Positions 34,711 to 42,362 of a DNA stretch of 64,000 nucleotides are shown in pieces. Origin of the DNA: an uncultured Planococcus sp. (lineage in GTDB: Bacteria; Bacillota; Bacilli; Bacillales_A; Planococcaceae); contig CANLRI010000001.1 in assembly GCA_947493585.1 (NCBI GenBank), positions 868,001 through 932,000 of the forward strand, given 5' to 3'. The notes below the pieces were generated by a model. That model had not been told where the DNA came from. It was given only the letters and a program-made list of their open reading frames with translations, and did no database searches. The translations under genes were made by a program, and so were the position numbers. Numbering within the stretch: the first letter of the stretch is position 1; every line of letters starts with the position of its first letter.

Positions 34711-35403
34711 ATGTTGAACATGGAGATTTTAGTCGATAACTTTTTCGGCATCTTAACCGTCGTTCCGCAAACGGTCGCATTGGCCATCACAATTTTCATC
34801 CTGTCGATTTTGATTGGGACGGGAATGGCACTGGTCCAGGAATATAATGTGCCGGTGCTGAAACAAGTGGTCATGCTGTTCAAGCTATTTTTGAGAGGCA
34901 CACCACTGATTGTGTTCATCTTCATCATGTACTATTCTCTGCCGAGCATTATCGGTTATTTTACTGAGTTGATGAACTTGGATTACAACGCCAGCAATAT
35001 CTCTCCGGTCGTGATCCTCATTGTCGCCGTGTCTCTCACGGTCTCGTCCTTCCAGGCCGAAACGATCAGAGGCTCATTTCTATCGGTCAGCTATGGCCAG
35101 ATTGAAGCGGCGAGATCGCTCGGATACACGCCCTTCCAGGCATTCAAGCGGATCGTCACGCCGCAGGCACTCGTCGAAGCCTTGCCTGAATTCGGCAGCG
35201 CCTTCCTCGTCGTCATGAAAGCCATCTCGCTCGGGTTCATGATTACGGTTGTTGATATCTTTGCAGAAGCCCGGTTGATCGCCGCGTCGAACTCTTACTA
35301 TGTCGAAGCGTTTGTGGTTGCAGCTTTGATGTATTGGGGAGTTGCAGCTTTGGTTGTGAAGTTGACTGGGAAGTATGAGTCTTATTTGGTTAGTCGGACG
35401 TAG
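34711..35403 (+). CDS. Amino-acid ABC transporter permease 2
   Basis: 230 residues, same fold as its neighbour: 'LFLRGTPLIVFIFIMYYSLP' near the middle and the EAA loop 'QIEAARSLGYTPFQAFKRIVTPQ' (E-A-A, G, I, P-Q). It completes the ABC transporter of the opine dehydrogenase operon. AAGAGGGTGG in the end of the upstream gene is the ribosome binding site. It is followed by repeat C and a terminator. Confidence 0.9.
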   Translation: MLNMEILVDNFFGILTVVPQTVALAITIFILSILIGTGMALVQEYNVPVLKQVVMLFKLFLRGTPLIVFIFIMYYSLPSIIGYFTELMNLDYNASNISPVVILIVAVSLTVSSFQAETIRGSFLSVSYGQIEAARSLGYTPFQAFKRIVTPQALVEALPEFGSAFLVVMKAISLGFMITVVDIFAEARLIAASNSYYVEAFVVAALMYWGVAALVVKLTGKYESYLVSRT

Positions 35404-35414
35404 AAAGTGTGTTT

Positions 35415-35503
35415 GTGTCCCTGTGCATCACACAATTTGTGGGTAGGAAAAGCGGTTGTGGAGGGATTTGGGGTTGGTTTTGTCCCTGTGCATGACACAA
35501 TTT
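35415..35503 (+). repeat. GTCCCTGTGCA repeat pair (family C, pair 1)
   Basis: Two direct copies of TGTCCCTGTGCATSACACAATTT, quoted as the shared 11-mer GTCCCTGTGCA plus ACACAATTT, at 35415-35438 and 35481-35503, around a G-rich spacer. A second pair with the same arrangement is at 41397-41494. Each lies directly after the last gene of an operon and just before its terminator. Confidence 0.75.
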
Positions 35504-35512
35504 CAAATGAGA

Positions 35513-35550
35513 AAGCCAGGAATCGGGCCACCCGATTCCTGGCTTTTTTT
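35513..35550 (+). terminator. Strong Rho-independent terminator
   Basis: AAGCCAGGAATCGGG / CCGATTCCTGGCTT stem with a short loop and seven T. It ends the opine dehydrogenase-transporter operon. Confidence 0.93.
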
Positions 35551-35636
35551 AATATTCTTTTATTCGATAAACCCGAGGGCTGGGTGAGAAAAAGCTGATT
35601 ACCTCCGTTTGCAAGCAGGGATTCACACTCTTATAA

Positions 35637-35650
35637 AGTAACCGCTTACT
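35637..35650. promoter_or_regulatory. cre-like site (catabolite control)
   Basis: AGTAACCGCTTACT fits the conserved core of the CcpA box (TGNAANCGNTNNCA) at all positions except the first and last, and is nearly palindromic. It lies 21 bases upstream of the dre operator, before a PTS sugar operon. Confidence 0.55.
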
Positions 35651-35670
35651 TTATTTTTAACATTCATTAA

Positions 35671-35686
35671 ATTGGTATAGACAACT
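35671..35686. promoter_or_regulatory. dre operator for the NagR/YvoA GntR-family repressor
   Basis: ATTGGTATAGACAACT matches, as I recall it, the B. subtilis NagR (YvoA) dre consensus exactly. It lies 55 bases before the PTS gene, and a NagR-type regulator is encoded four genes downstream. Binding should be relieved by glucosamine-6-phosphate or N-acetylglucosamine-6-phosphate. Confidence 0.85.
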
Positions 35687-35740
35687 ATACCTCTGGAGGC
35701 TATAGTGAGATATAAGAATACATAAAGGGGTGGAAATTTT

Positions 35741-37654
35741 ATGTTTGGTTTTCTGCAAAAAATAGGGAAATCCTTGATGTTCCCGATTGCGACATTGCCT
35801 GCGGCGGCTTTGTTGCTGCGTTTTGGACAGGAGGATTTGCTCGGGATTCCGTTCATGTCGGCAGCTGGCGCGGGGATCATCGATAACTTGGCAATCATCT
35901 TTGCCATCGGGATTGCGATGGGGCTTGCGCATGATGGCAGCGGGGGAGCGGCATTGGCCGGTGCGATTGCGTATCTGGTCTTGACGTCTGCGATCGTCAC
36001 GATTAACGAGACGATCGATATGGGCGTCTTTGCCGGGATTATCTCTGGGATTGTCGCAGGGCTGTTATACAATAAATTCTATAATGTCAAATTTCCGCAA
36101 TGGCTGGCCTTTTTTGGCGGCAGGCGCTTTGTGCCGATTATTACCGCTGCGGCGATGACCATTTTGGCGGGTGTGCTCGGCATTGCTTGGCCACCGATCC
36201 AGGATCTTATTGACGGTGCGGGTGAGTGGATTTTGAATGCGGGGATGTTCGGTGTTGGCGCGTACGGTTTCTTGAACCGTTTGTTGTTGCCGACAGGACT
36301 TCACCACGTCATTAACACGATTGTGTGGTTTGATTTCGGGACGTTTACGACAGTCAGTGGAGAAGTGGTGCGCGGGGAAATCAACCGCTTCTTGCGGGGT
36401 GACCCAACGGCAGGGCCATTCCTGTCCGGGTTCTTCCCGATCATGATGTTCGGTTTACCGGCTGCGTGTCTTGCGATGTACGCAGCAGCGAAAAAAGAAC
36501 GCAAAGCGCTTGTGGGCGGGATGTTCTTCAGTATCGGCTTCACGTCGTTTTTAACAGGGATCACCGAACCGATTGAATTTACGTTCATGTTCTTGTCGCC
36601 TGTGTTGTATGTCGTCCACGCGTTATTGACGGGTGTGTCGATGATGGTCGCGTATGCGTTGGACATTCATCACGGGTTCGGCTTTTCTGCCGGCGCGATT
36701 GACTATGTGCTGAATTTCGGGCTTGCCACGAACCCGCTTGTTTTATTGGTGATGGGACTCGTGTTCGGCGTCATTTATTTCTTTATCTTCTATTTCTTGA
36801 TTATCAAATTGGATTTGAAAACACCTGGACGTGAAGACGAAGACGAGAATGGCGAGAATGTAAGTTCAGGCGATAACGCACTGGATGTCCGTGCATATCA
36901 CATGATTGAAGCGTTAGGCGGCGCGGACAATATTGTCGCCACCGAATATTGCACGACGCGTTTGCGCATGACCTTGAAAGATACAGATCTTGTCGATGAA
37001 AAAGCGTTGAAGCGCCACGGTGCGATGGGCGTCATGAAGATCAATAAAACCAATGTGCAAGTGGTCATCGGAACCGCCGTTGAATTTTTAGGGGATGCGA
37101 TGAAACCACGTGTCGCAAGCGGCAACCCGGCACCTCAGGCGGGAACGGAAACCGCAGCGGTTGAAGACGTAGCGAACGAAGAACCGGCGATGAAAGAAAT
37201 CATCCCGAAAGATTTCGAAATGCCGATCCAAGGCAAAATTATTCCGCTCTCAGAAGTGCCGGATGAAGTTTTTGCCAAAGGGATGATGGGGCCTGGATTT
37301 GCCATCATGCCATCTGGAGATATGCTTTATTCACCAGTGGACGGGCGTGTCGTCAGTGTCTTCCCAACGAAGCATGCGATCGGCATCGAGACCGATACCG
37401 GTATTGAAATTTTGATTCATGTCGGCTTGGATACCGTGAAACTGGACGGCGAAGGCTTTGAGCTATTCGTTGAGCAAGGGCAGCTCGTCCAGCGCGGCGA
37501 CAAATTGCTGAAGCTGGATCTGGCATTCCTGGACGCTCATGCCCCGTCTCTTGCGACGCCAATTATTTTCACCAACCTCGCGGGCCAGAAAGTTACAGTT
37601 TTGAAAGATGGCAATCAACCACAAGGAACCCATTCCATCTTGAAAGTTGAATAG
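35741..37654 (+). CDS. nagE: PTS N-acetylglucosamine-specific EIICBA transporter
   Basis: 637 residues with three fused domains. EIIC membrane domain (1 to about 365, ten or so helices, 'GLHHVINTIVWFDFG' and 'GITEPIEFTFMFLSP' conserved), EIIB (about 385-460, phospho-Cys in 'ATEYCTTRLRM') and EIIA (about 485-637, phospho-His in 'GIEILIHVGLDTVKL'). It imports and phosphorylates GlcNAc. A complete EIIA makes it independent of a separate glucose EIIA. AAAGGGGTGG precedes ATG 35741. It heads the nag operon under a dre site. Confidence 0.93.
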   Translation: MFGFLQKIGKSLMFPIATLPAAALLLRFGQEDLLGIPFMSAAGAGIIDNLAIIFAIGIAMGLAHDGSGGAALAGAIAYLVLTSAIVTINETIDMGVFAGIISGIVAGLLYNKFYNVKFPQWLAFFGGRRFVPIITAAAMTILAGVLGIAWPPIQDLIDGAGEWILNAGMFGVGAYGFLNRLLLPTGLHHVINTIVWFDFGTFTTVSGEVVRGEINRFLRGDPTAGPFLSGFFPIMMFGLPAACLAMYAAAKKERKALVGGMFFSIGFTSFLTGITEPIEFTFMFLSPVLYVVHALLTGVSMMVAYALDIHHGFGFSAGAIDYVLNFGLATNPLVLLVMGLVFGVIYFFIFYFLIIKLDLKTPGREDEDENGENVSSGDNALDVRAYHMIEALGGADNIVATEYCTTRLRMTLKDTDLVDEKALKRHGAMGVMKINKTNVQVVIGTAVEFLGDAMKPRVASGNPAPQAGTETAAVEDVANEEPAMKEIIPKDFEMPIQGKIIPLSEVPDEVFAKGMMGPGFAIMPSGDMLYSPVDGRVVSVFPTKHAIGIETDTGIEILIHVGLDTVKLDGEGFELFVEQGQLVQRGDKLLKLDLAFLDAHAPSLATPIIFTNLAGQKVTVLKDGNQPQGTHSILKVE

Positions 37655-37662
37655 GAAAAGCA

Positions 37663-37701
37663 GAAAAACCAGGACATCCACCGTGATTTTCCTGGTTTTT
37701 C
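37663..37701 (+). terminator. Terminator or attenuator between nagE and nagA
   Basis: AAAAACCAGGA / TCCTGGTTTTT stem with a loop of about 15 bases, ending in T5, directly before the nagA ribosome binding site. Partial read-through would lower nagAB relative to the transporter. Confidence 0.7.
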
Positions 37702-37717
37702 GCAAGGAGGGATCAAC

Positions 37718-38878
37718 GTGACACACAGTGTATTGATATCAGGCATCACCATTGCAGATGCAATGGAAGAGAGCTTTACAGGAGACATCCTGATCGAAAA
37801 CGGAAAAATAAGCCGCGTGGCCGAAAAGCTCGATGTGGAGGCGGATGTTCAAATCGAAGCAAGCGGCAAAAATTGGACGGCGTTTCCTGGATTTATCGAC
37901 ATCCATATCCACGGAGCTGCCGGGCATGACGCGATGGATGCGACACCGGAAGCGCTCGCTGGCATCGCAGGAGCTTTGCCGAAAGAAGGCACGACCAGTT
38001 TTCTTGCGACGACGATGACGCAATCGGATGAGGCCATTTCGGAGGCACTAGACAATATCCGTGCGTTCCACGCTCATGACGGGCATGCAGAAATGCTCGG
38101 TGTTCATTTGGAAGGGCCGTTCATTTCCGCGAAGCGGGCAGGGGCGCAGCCGGTTGAACATATCGCAGAAGCGTCGTGTCCATTATTTCGTGAATGGCAA
38201 AACAAGAGCGGCAGCCAAATACGCTTGGTGACGATAGCGCCGGAAACGGCTAACGCGCTGGCGTTTATCAACAAGCTGTCAGAAGACGGCGTTATCGCTT
38301 CCATCGGCCATTCGGATGCAACATTTGAAGAAGTCCAAACAGCCGTCCGTTCCGGCGCCAGCCACGTGACACACCTGTACAACCAAATGAGCCCGTTCCA
38401 TCACCGCAATCCGGGTGTCGTGGGCGCGGCGTTGATGGAAGATGAATTGATGGTCGAACTCATTGCTGATTTCATTCACAGCCATCCGGCATCGGTGGAA
38501 CTGGCATACCGGCAAAAAGGGGCCGAGCGCTTAGTGTTGATCACCGATGCGATGCGCGCGAAAGGCTTGCCAGCGGGCGTCTATGATTTGGGCGGGCAAG
38601 ACGTGCAAGTCACGAACAAAGACGCTCGGCTCGCCGCTGGAAATTTGGCTGGCAGTATCTTGACGATGGATGGAGCGATGCGCAATATCCAGTCGGTCAC
38701 GAACTGCAGCGTGAATGAACTGGTCGCGATGACGTCTTTCAATGCGGCGAATGAATTGGGCTTGGCCCATAAAGGCAAAATCGCGAGTGGTGCGGATGCA
38801 GACATCGCGATTTTGGATCAGGATTTGAATGTTCAACTGACTATTTGCAGAGGAACCATTGCCTACAGGAAGGAATGA
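37718..38878 (+). CDS. nagA: N-acetylglucosamine-6-phosphate deacetylase
   Basis: 386 residues of the amidohydrolase superfamily. Metal and substrate motifs: 'FIDIHIHGAAGHDAMD', 'VHLEGPFIS', 'IGHSDATFE', 'THLYNQMSPFHHRNPG' and the catalytic Asp in 'LVLITDAMRA'. It converts GlcNAc-6-P to GlcN-6-P. GTG 37718 follows AAGGAGG (37704-37710). Its stop lies within the ribosome binding site of nagB, indicating translational coupling. Confidence 0.95.
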   Translation: MTHSVLISGITIADAMEESFTGDILIENGKISRVAEKLDVEADVQIEASGKNWTAFPGFIDIHIHGAAGHDAMDATPEALAGIAGALPKEGTTSFLATTMTQSDEAISEALDNIRAFHAHDGHAEMLGVHLEGPFISAKRAGAQPVEHIAEASCPLFREWQNKSGSQIRLVTIAPETANALAFINKLSEDGVIASIGHSDATFEEVQTAVRSGASHVTHLYNQMSPFHHRNPGVVGAALMEDELMVELIADFIHSHPASVELAYRQKGAERLVLITDAMRAKGLPAGVYDLGGQDVQVTNKDARLAAGNLAGSILTMDGAMRNIQSVTNCSVNELVAMTSFNAANELGLAHKGKIASGADADIAILDQDLNVQLTICRGTIAYRKE

Positions 38879-38883
38879 CTGTG

Positions 38884-39624
38884 ATGAAACTGATACGCGT
38901 CGAAAACTACGAAGAGATGAGCAGCTATGCGGCAAGGTTAGTGGAACAGCAGATTCTGGACAACAGCCATTCGGTACTCGGACTCGCCACCGGCTCGACA
39001 CCGCTCGGGCTTTACGGGGAGTTGATCCAAGGCGTCCGTGAGCGAAATATAACTTACCGGGATATCCAGACGATCAGCTTGGATGAATACTGCGGGCTGT
39101 CTTCAGATCATCCGAACAGCTACCGCTATTTCATGAACGATAAACTGTTCCGCCAAATTGATATTCCGCTCGAAAACACGCATATTCCGGACGGGACGGC
39201 GGTGTCTGTGGAAGCGGAATGCGAGCGTTATGAGGCTTTGATTGACGAAATCGGGCCGCCAGATTTGCAGATTTTGGGCCTTGGGACCAATGGCCATATC
39301 GGATTTAATGAACCCGGAACACCTGAAACGAGTGTGACGCATTGTGTGAAGTTAGAGGAATCAACGCGTACAAGCAATGCACGTTTTTTCAAAGACTTGG
39401 ACAGTGTGCCGACGCATGCCATTACGATGGGCATTCAGTCGATTTTAAAGAGTGAAGAAATTCTTGTACTCGCTTCCGGTAAAAAGAAAGCGCCGGCAGT
39501 GAAGCGGCTGTTGGCGGGTACGGTCAGCGAAGATTTTCCGGCCTCGTATTTATGGCAACACAATCGTGTTACACTCATAGTAGATAAAGAGGCGTATAGC
39601 CTGGCGATGGCAGAGAAGGAGTGA
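38884..39624 (+). CDS. nagB: Glucosamine-6-phosphate deaminase
   Basis: 246 residues, family length. 'VLGLATGSTPLGLY', catalytic 'ISLDEYCGLSSDHPNSY', 'ILGLGTNGHIGFNEPG' and 'AITMGIQSIL' are all present. It makes fructose-6-phosphate and ammonia from GlcN-6-P. ATG 38884 is preferred (AAGGA at 38870-38874, 9-nt spacing); GTG 38881 immediately before is also possible and adds one residue. The stop overlaps the regulator gene region, consistent with one operon. Confidence 0.94.
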   Translation: MKLIRVENYEEMSSYAARLVEQQILDNSHSVLGLATGSTPLGLYGELIQGVRERNITYRDIQTISLDEYCGLSSDHPNSYRYFMNDKLFRQIDIPLENTHIPDGTAVSVEAECERYEALIDEIGPPDLQILGLGTNGHIGFNEPGTPETSVTHCVKLEESTRTSNARFFKDLDSVPTHAITMGIQSILKSEEILVLASGKKKAPAVKRLLAGTVSEDFPASYLWQHNRVTLIVDKEAYSLAMAEKE

Positions 39625-39629
39625 AGGCT

Positions 39630-40352
39630 GTGCTGGATAAACAATCGCCGATTCCCATCTACATTCAAATAGAGCAACAGCTGAAAGAGCAAATTCAGCA
39701 AGGCGACTTTCCCGTCGGCACGTCGATTCCTTCCGAACGCGAACTGTCTGAGCGCTTCGGCGTCAGCCGGATGACCGTGCGCCAGTCGATCACCAATTTG
39801 GTCAATGACGGCTTGTTGTACCGGGAAAAAGGGCGCGGCACGTTTGTGGCATCGCCTAAAGTGGAACAGCCGCTCAACGGCTTGACCAGTTTCACGGAAG
39901 ACATGGAGTCGCGCGGCATGGTGCCGAGCAGCAAACTGATCGGCTTTGACATTTTGGAGCCGGAAGCCGATGTGGCTGAGGAACTGCAGTTGAACGAAGG
40001 CGACAAGGTGTATTTTGTCGAACGTATCCGTTTTGCGGACGCCAAGCCGATGGCTATCGAACGCACCTATTTGCCGGTGGATCGATTTCCGAATTTAACG
40101 GAAGCGTCGTTTGGTGGCTCGCTGTATGCTGTTATCGAAGGTGAGCAACAGCTGAACATTAGCCACGCGACGCAGCGCATGGAAGCGGGACTGGTGAAAA
40201 AAGAAGATGCCGATTTATTGCAGATTCAACCGCCCGCAGCTGTTTTATTGATCGAACGCATCAGCTACCTAGAAGGCGATTTGCCATTCGAAGTGGTTCG
40301 GAGCACGTACCGGGCCGACCGTTATAAATTCACGACCGAAATTCAGAGATAA
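39630..40352 (+). CDS. nagR: GntR/HutC-family regulator NagR (YvoA-type)
   Basis: About 240 residues: N-terminal winged helix ('IQIEQQLKEQIQQGDFPVG', 'IPSERELSERFGVSRMTVRQSI', 'REKGRGTFVA') and a C-terminal UTRA effector domain ('GLTSFTEDMESRGM', 'VERIRFADAKPMAIERTYLP'). It should repress the operon at the dre site (35671-35686). GTG 39630 has AAGGAG 8 bases upstream; GTG 39621 lies within that site. Confidence 0.92.
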   Translation: MLDKQSPIPIYIQIEQQLKEQIQQGDFPVGTSIPSERELSERFGVSRMTVRQSITNLVNDGLLYREKGRGTFVASPKVEQPLNGLTSFTEDMESRGMVPSSKLIGFDILEPEADVAEELQLNEGDKVYFVERIRFADAKPMAIERTYLPVDRFPNLTEASFGGSLYAVIEGEQQLNISHATQRMEAGLVKKEDADLLQIQPPAAVLLIERISYLEGDLPFEVVRSTYRADRYKFTTEIQR

Positions 40353-40371
40353 TCCAAAAGGAGACATGGAC

Positions 40372-40641
40372 ATGATCGAAAAAACGTACACAATCACGAG
40401 CGACGAAGGGCTTCACGCACGACCAGCGTCAAAATTAGTAGCGGCGGTATCGCCGTTTTCGGCGGATATCAAAATGCTGTATAAAGAAAGAGAAGTGAAC
40501 TTGAAGTCCATTATGGGGGTCATGTCATTAGGTGTCTCAAAAGGCCACACGATTACAATCACAGCCGATGGCAGCGACGAGGAATCGCTTATGGCCAAAG
40601 TCGATGAATTGATCGTGGCGGAAGGACTTGGACAAGCATAA
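40372..40641 (+). CDS. HPr phosphocarrier protein
   Basis: 89 residues. Counting from ATG 40372, the phospho-accepting His is residue 15 ('GLHARPAS') and the regulatory Ser is residue 46 ('LKSIMGVMSL'), exactly the standard HPr numbering, which supports this start over ATG 40366 (too close to AAAAGGAG 40356-40363). It passes phosphate from EI to EII; Ser46 phosphorylation would make it a CcpA co-regulator. It may be an extra HPr dedicated to the nag operon, since the usual ptsHI partner ptsI is not adjacent. Confidence 0.92.
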   Translation: MIEKTYTITSDEGLHARPASKLVAAVSPFSADIKMLYKEREVNLKSIMGVMSLGVSKGHTITITADGSDEESLMAKVDELIVAEGLGQA

Positions 40642-40665
40642 AACTCGGTTTGGAGTGGATGTCTG

Positions 40666-41397
40666 ATGTTAAGCGGTTATTTTAAATCCGTACAAGAACG
40701 TTTGGCGCTTGTGGAAAATCATGAAGGGCCGGCAATGCTTTTGGCTGCGGAAAAAGTGGCGGATGCGATCCAAGCAGGCGGCATCGTTCAATTATTCGGC
40801 TGCGGCCATTCGCATTTGTTGACGGAAGAAGTGTTTTACCGCGCGGGAGGATTGGTGCCGGTCAAACCGATTTTTGTCGAGCCGCTCATGCTTCATGAAG
40901 GCGCCGTTCAATCCTCTCAGCTCGAGCGGAAGAATGGTTATGCTTCAGCGTTCTTGGACGAACAGGATTTCCGTTCTGGCGATGTCGTCTTTGTCATCTC
41001 GACGTCCGGCCGAAACCCAGTGCCAGTCGATGTGGCACTGGCAGCTCGCGAAAAAGGCGCTTTTGTCATCGGCATCACATCACTCGAATATTCAGGAAGC
41101 CAAACATCGCGCCATGACACCGGCAAGTACTTGTCTGATGCGGTGGATCTGGTCATCGATAATCATTCGGTGTCTGGAGATGCGATTTTGTCGTATGAGA
41201 AGGTCGAAGTACCGTTTGGGCCGACGTCTACTGTGGTCGGCGCAACGATGTTGAACGCGATTTTTGCGGAGGCGATTAAGCGAATGGCTGACTCCGGTTT
41301 TGCGCCGCCGATTTTTTTGAGCGGCAATATCGACGGGGCAGATGCGCATAATGCGCGGCTGATCGAGAAGTATCGGGAGCGGATTTCTGTGTTGTAG
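40666..41397 (+). CDS. SIS-domain sugar-phosphate protein (UPF0309-like)
   Basis: 243 residues with one SIS domain: 'GGIVQLFGCGHSHLLTEEVFYRAGG', of which the diagnostic part is F-G-C-G-H-S-H, then 'DVVFVISTSGRNPVPVDVALAA' (S-T-S-G-R-N-P). The C-terminal part has 'GPTSTVVGATMLNAIFAEA'. SIS proteins bind or isomerise phosphosugars. Being last in the nag operon, it likely acts on amino-sugar phosphates, but the reaction is not established. Confidence 0.82.
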   Translation: MLSGYFKSVQERLALVENHEGPAMLLAAEKVADAIQAGGIVQLFGCGHSHLLTEEVFYRAGGLVPVKPIFVEPLMLHEGAVQSSQLERKNGYASAFLDEQDFRSGDVVFVISTSGRNPVPVDVALAAREKGAFVIGITSLEYSGSQTSRHDTGKYLSDAVDLVIDNHSVSGDAILSYEKVEVPFGPTSTVVGATMLNAIFAEAIKRMADSGFAPPIFLSGNIDGADAHNARLIEKYRERISVL

Positions 41398-41494
41398 TGT
41401 CCCTGTGCACGGAAAGATTCTGACAACAGAAAGGCTGCCGGGTGGGGATTTGTGTAGGAGTTCGAGCATTTTTGTCCCTGTGCACGACACAACT
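41397..41494 (+). repeat. GTCCCTGTGCA repeat pair (family C, pair 2)
   Basis: Copies at 41397-41412 (GTGTCCCTGTGCACGG, right half diverged) and 41473-41494 (TGTCCCTGTGCACGACACAA), about 75 bases apart, as in pair 1 at 35.4 kb. It starts at the stop codon of the SIS gene and is followed by a terminator. Confidence 0.75.
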
Positions 41495-41503
41495 TAAAAC
41501 GAT

Positions 41504-41533
41504 AAAAAGCCTATCAATGGATAGGCTTTTTTT
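41504..41533 (+). terminator. Rho-independent terminator of the nag operon
   Basis: AAAAGCCTATC / GATAGGCTTTT stem with a 4-base loop and seven T. Confidence 0.9.
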
Positions 41534-41605
41534 GTTGGTCAGGTAGTTGTTTCTATATAATAGAAGAAACAGCATTAGCGTAGCTAGTAGGGAAGGGGTA
41601 AAAGG

Positions 41606-42304
41606 ATGCTCAAAATATATGCGTGCGATATTAGTAGGAAATTAACAGAAGCTGAAAACGACTCTTCCCACCAATACATATCGCTTCAAAGAATCAAAAA
41701 AATGAAGAGAATGAAGTTTTTGGAAGACAGGCTGCGTAGTCTGCATGCTGAGTTATTGCTGAGATTTGCGTTGGTTCGGGATTTTGGGTACCACAACGAT
41801 AATATCCGTTTCAGCACAAGCAGTTCCGGAAAACCGGTGCTGGCAGATCAAGACATGCTGCACTTCAATTTGTCTCACTCGGGTTCTTGGGTTTTTTGTG
41901 CAATCAGCGACCAGGCAGTTGGCGTTGACATTGAGAAAATCAGCGAGGGCGATAATGGATTTATGGAAATGATTTTGCATCCCGCTGAAATTTTATGGCT
42001 GCAAGAAAGTCAGGAACAAAAAAACACCAACTATTATAAGTTATGGTGTTTAAAAGAAGCGTATGGGAAATTTTTAGGGGTGGGCTTAAACTATGATCTG
42101 CAAAAGACTCGTTGTGAAGTGCAAGACGGCATTTGGTCATTGGCTCCACAACACGAGGCTGATCTTGATCCGTGCCACTTATCGGTCCGTACATTCACTA
42201 CTGGCTATATCATTGCAGTTTGTTCTGTCCATAAGATTCCATCTGACATTCACGAAATCCAGCCTGAAGAACTGGTAAATGGGTTAAGAAAGGCCAGCAG
42301 ATGA
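41606..42304 (+). CDS. Sfp-type 4'-phosphopantetheinyl transferase
   Basis: 232 residues. The family motifs are in order: 'FSTSSSGKPVLADQ', 'LHFNLSHSGSWVFCAI', 'QAVGVDIEKI' and 'LWCLKEAYGKFLGVGL', giving the Mg2+ and CoA ligands (Asp/Glu of GVDIE and Glu of KEAY). Sfp enzymes attach phosphopantetheine to the carrier domains of nonribosomal peptide synthetases. Its position 4.8 kb from the NRPS genes marks it as part of that cluster. It converges with the ABC operon and has no clear terminator in the 58-base gap. Confidence 0.92.
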   Translation: MLKIYACDISRKLTEAENDSSHQYISLQRIKKMKRMKFLEDRLRSLHAELLLRFALVRDFGYHNDNIRFSTSSSGKPVLADQDMLHFNLSHSGSWVFCAISDQAVGVDIEKISEGDNGFMEMILHPAEILWLQESQEQKNTNYYKLWCLKEAYGKFLGVGLNYDLQKTRCEVQDGIWSLAPQHEADLDPCHLSVRTFTTGYIIAVCSVHKIPSDIHEIQPEELVNGLRKASR

Positions 42305-42362
42305 ACTGAGTTTCTACTATAATATATGCATCTATCGCTACCCCGACTGTCAGGCTTGTTTC

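Noticed and set aside
35407-35598. Plus-strand reading frame over repeat pair C1 and the terminator
   Set aside because: It runs through two direct repeats and a strong hairpin terminator; not a credible protein.
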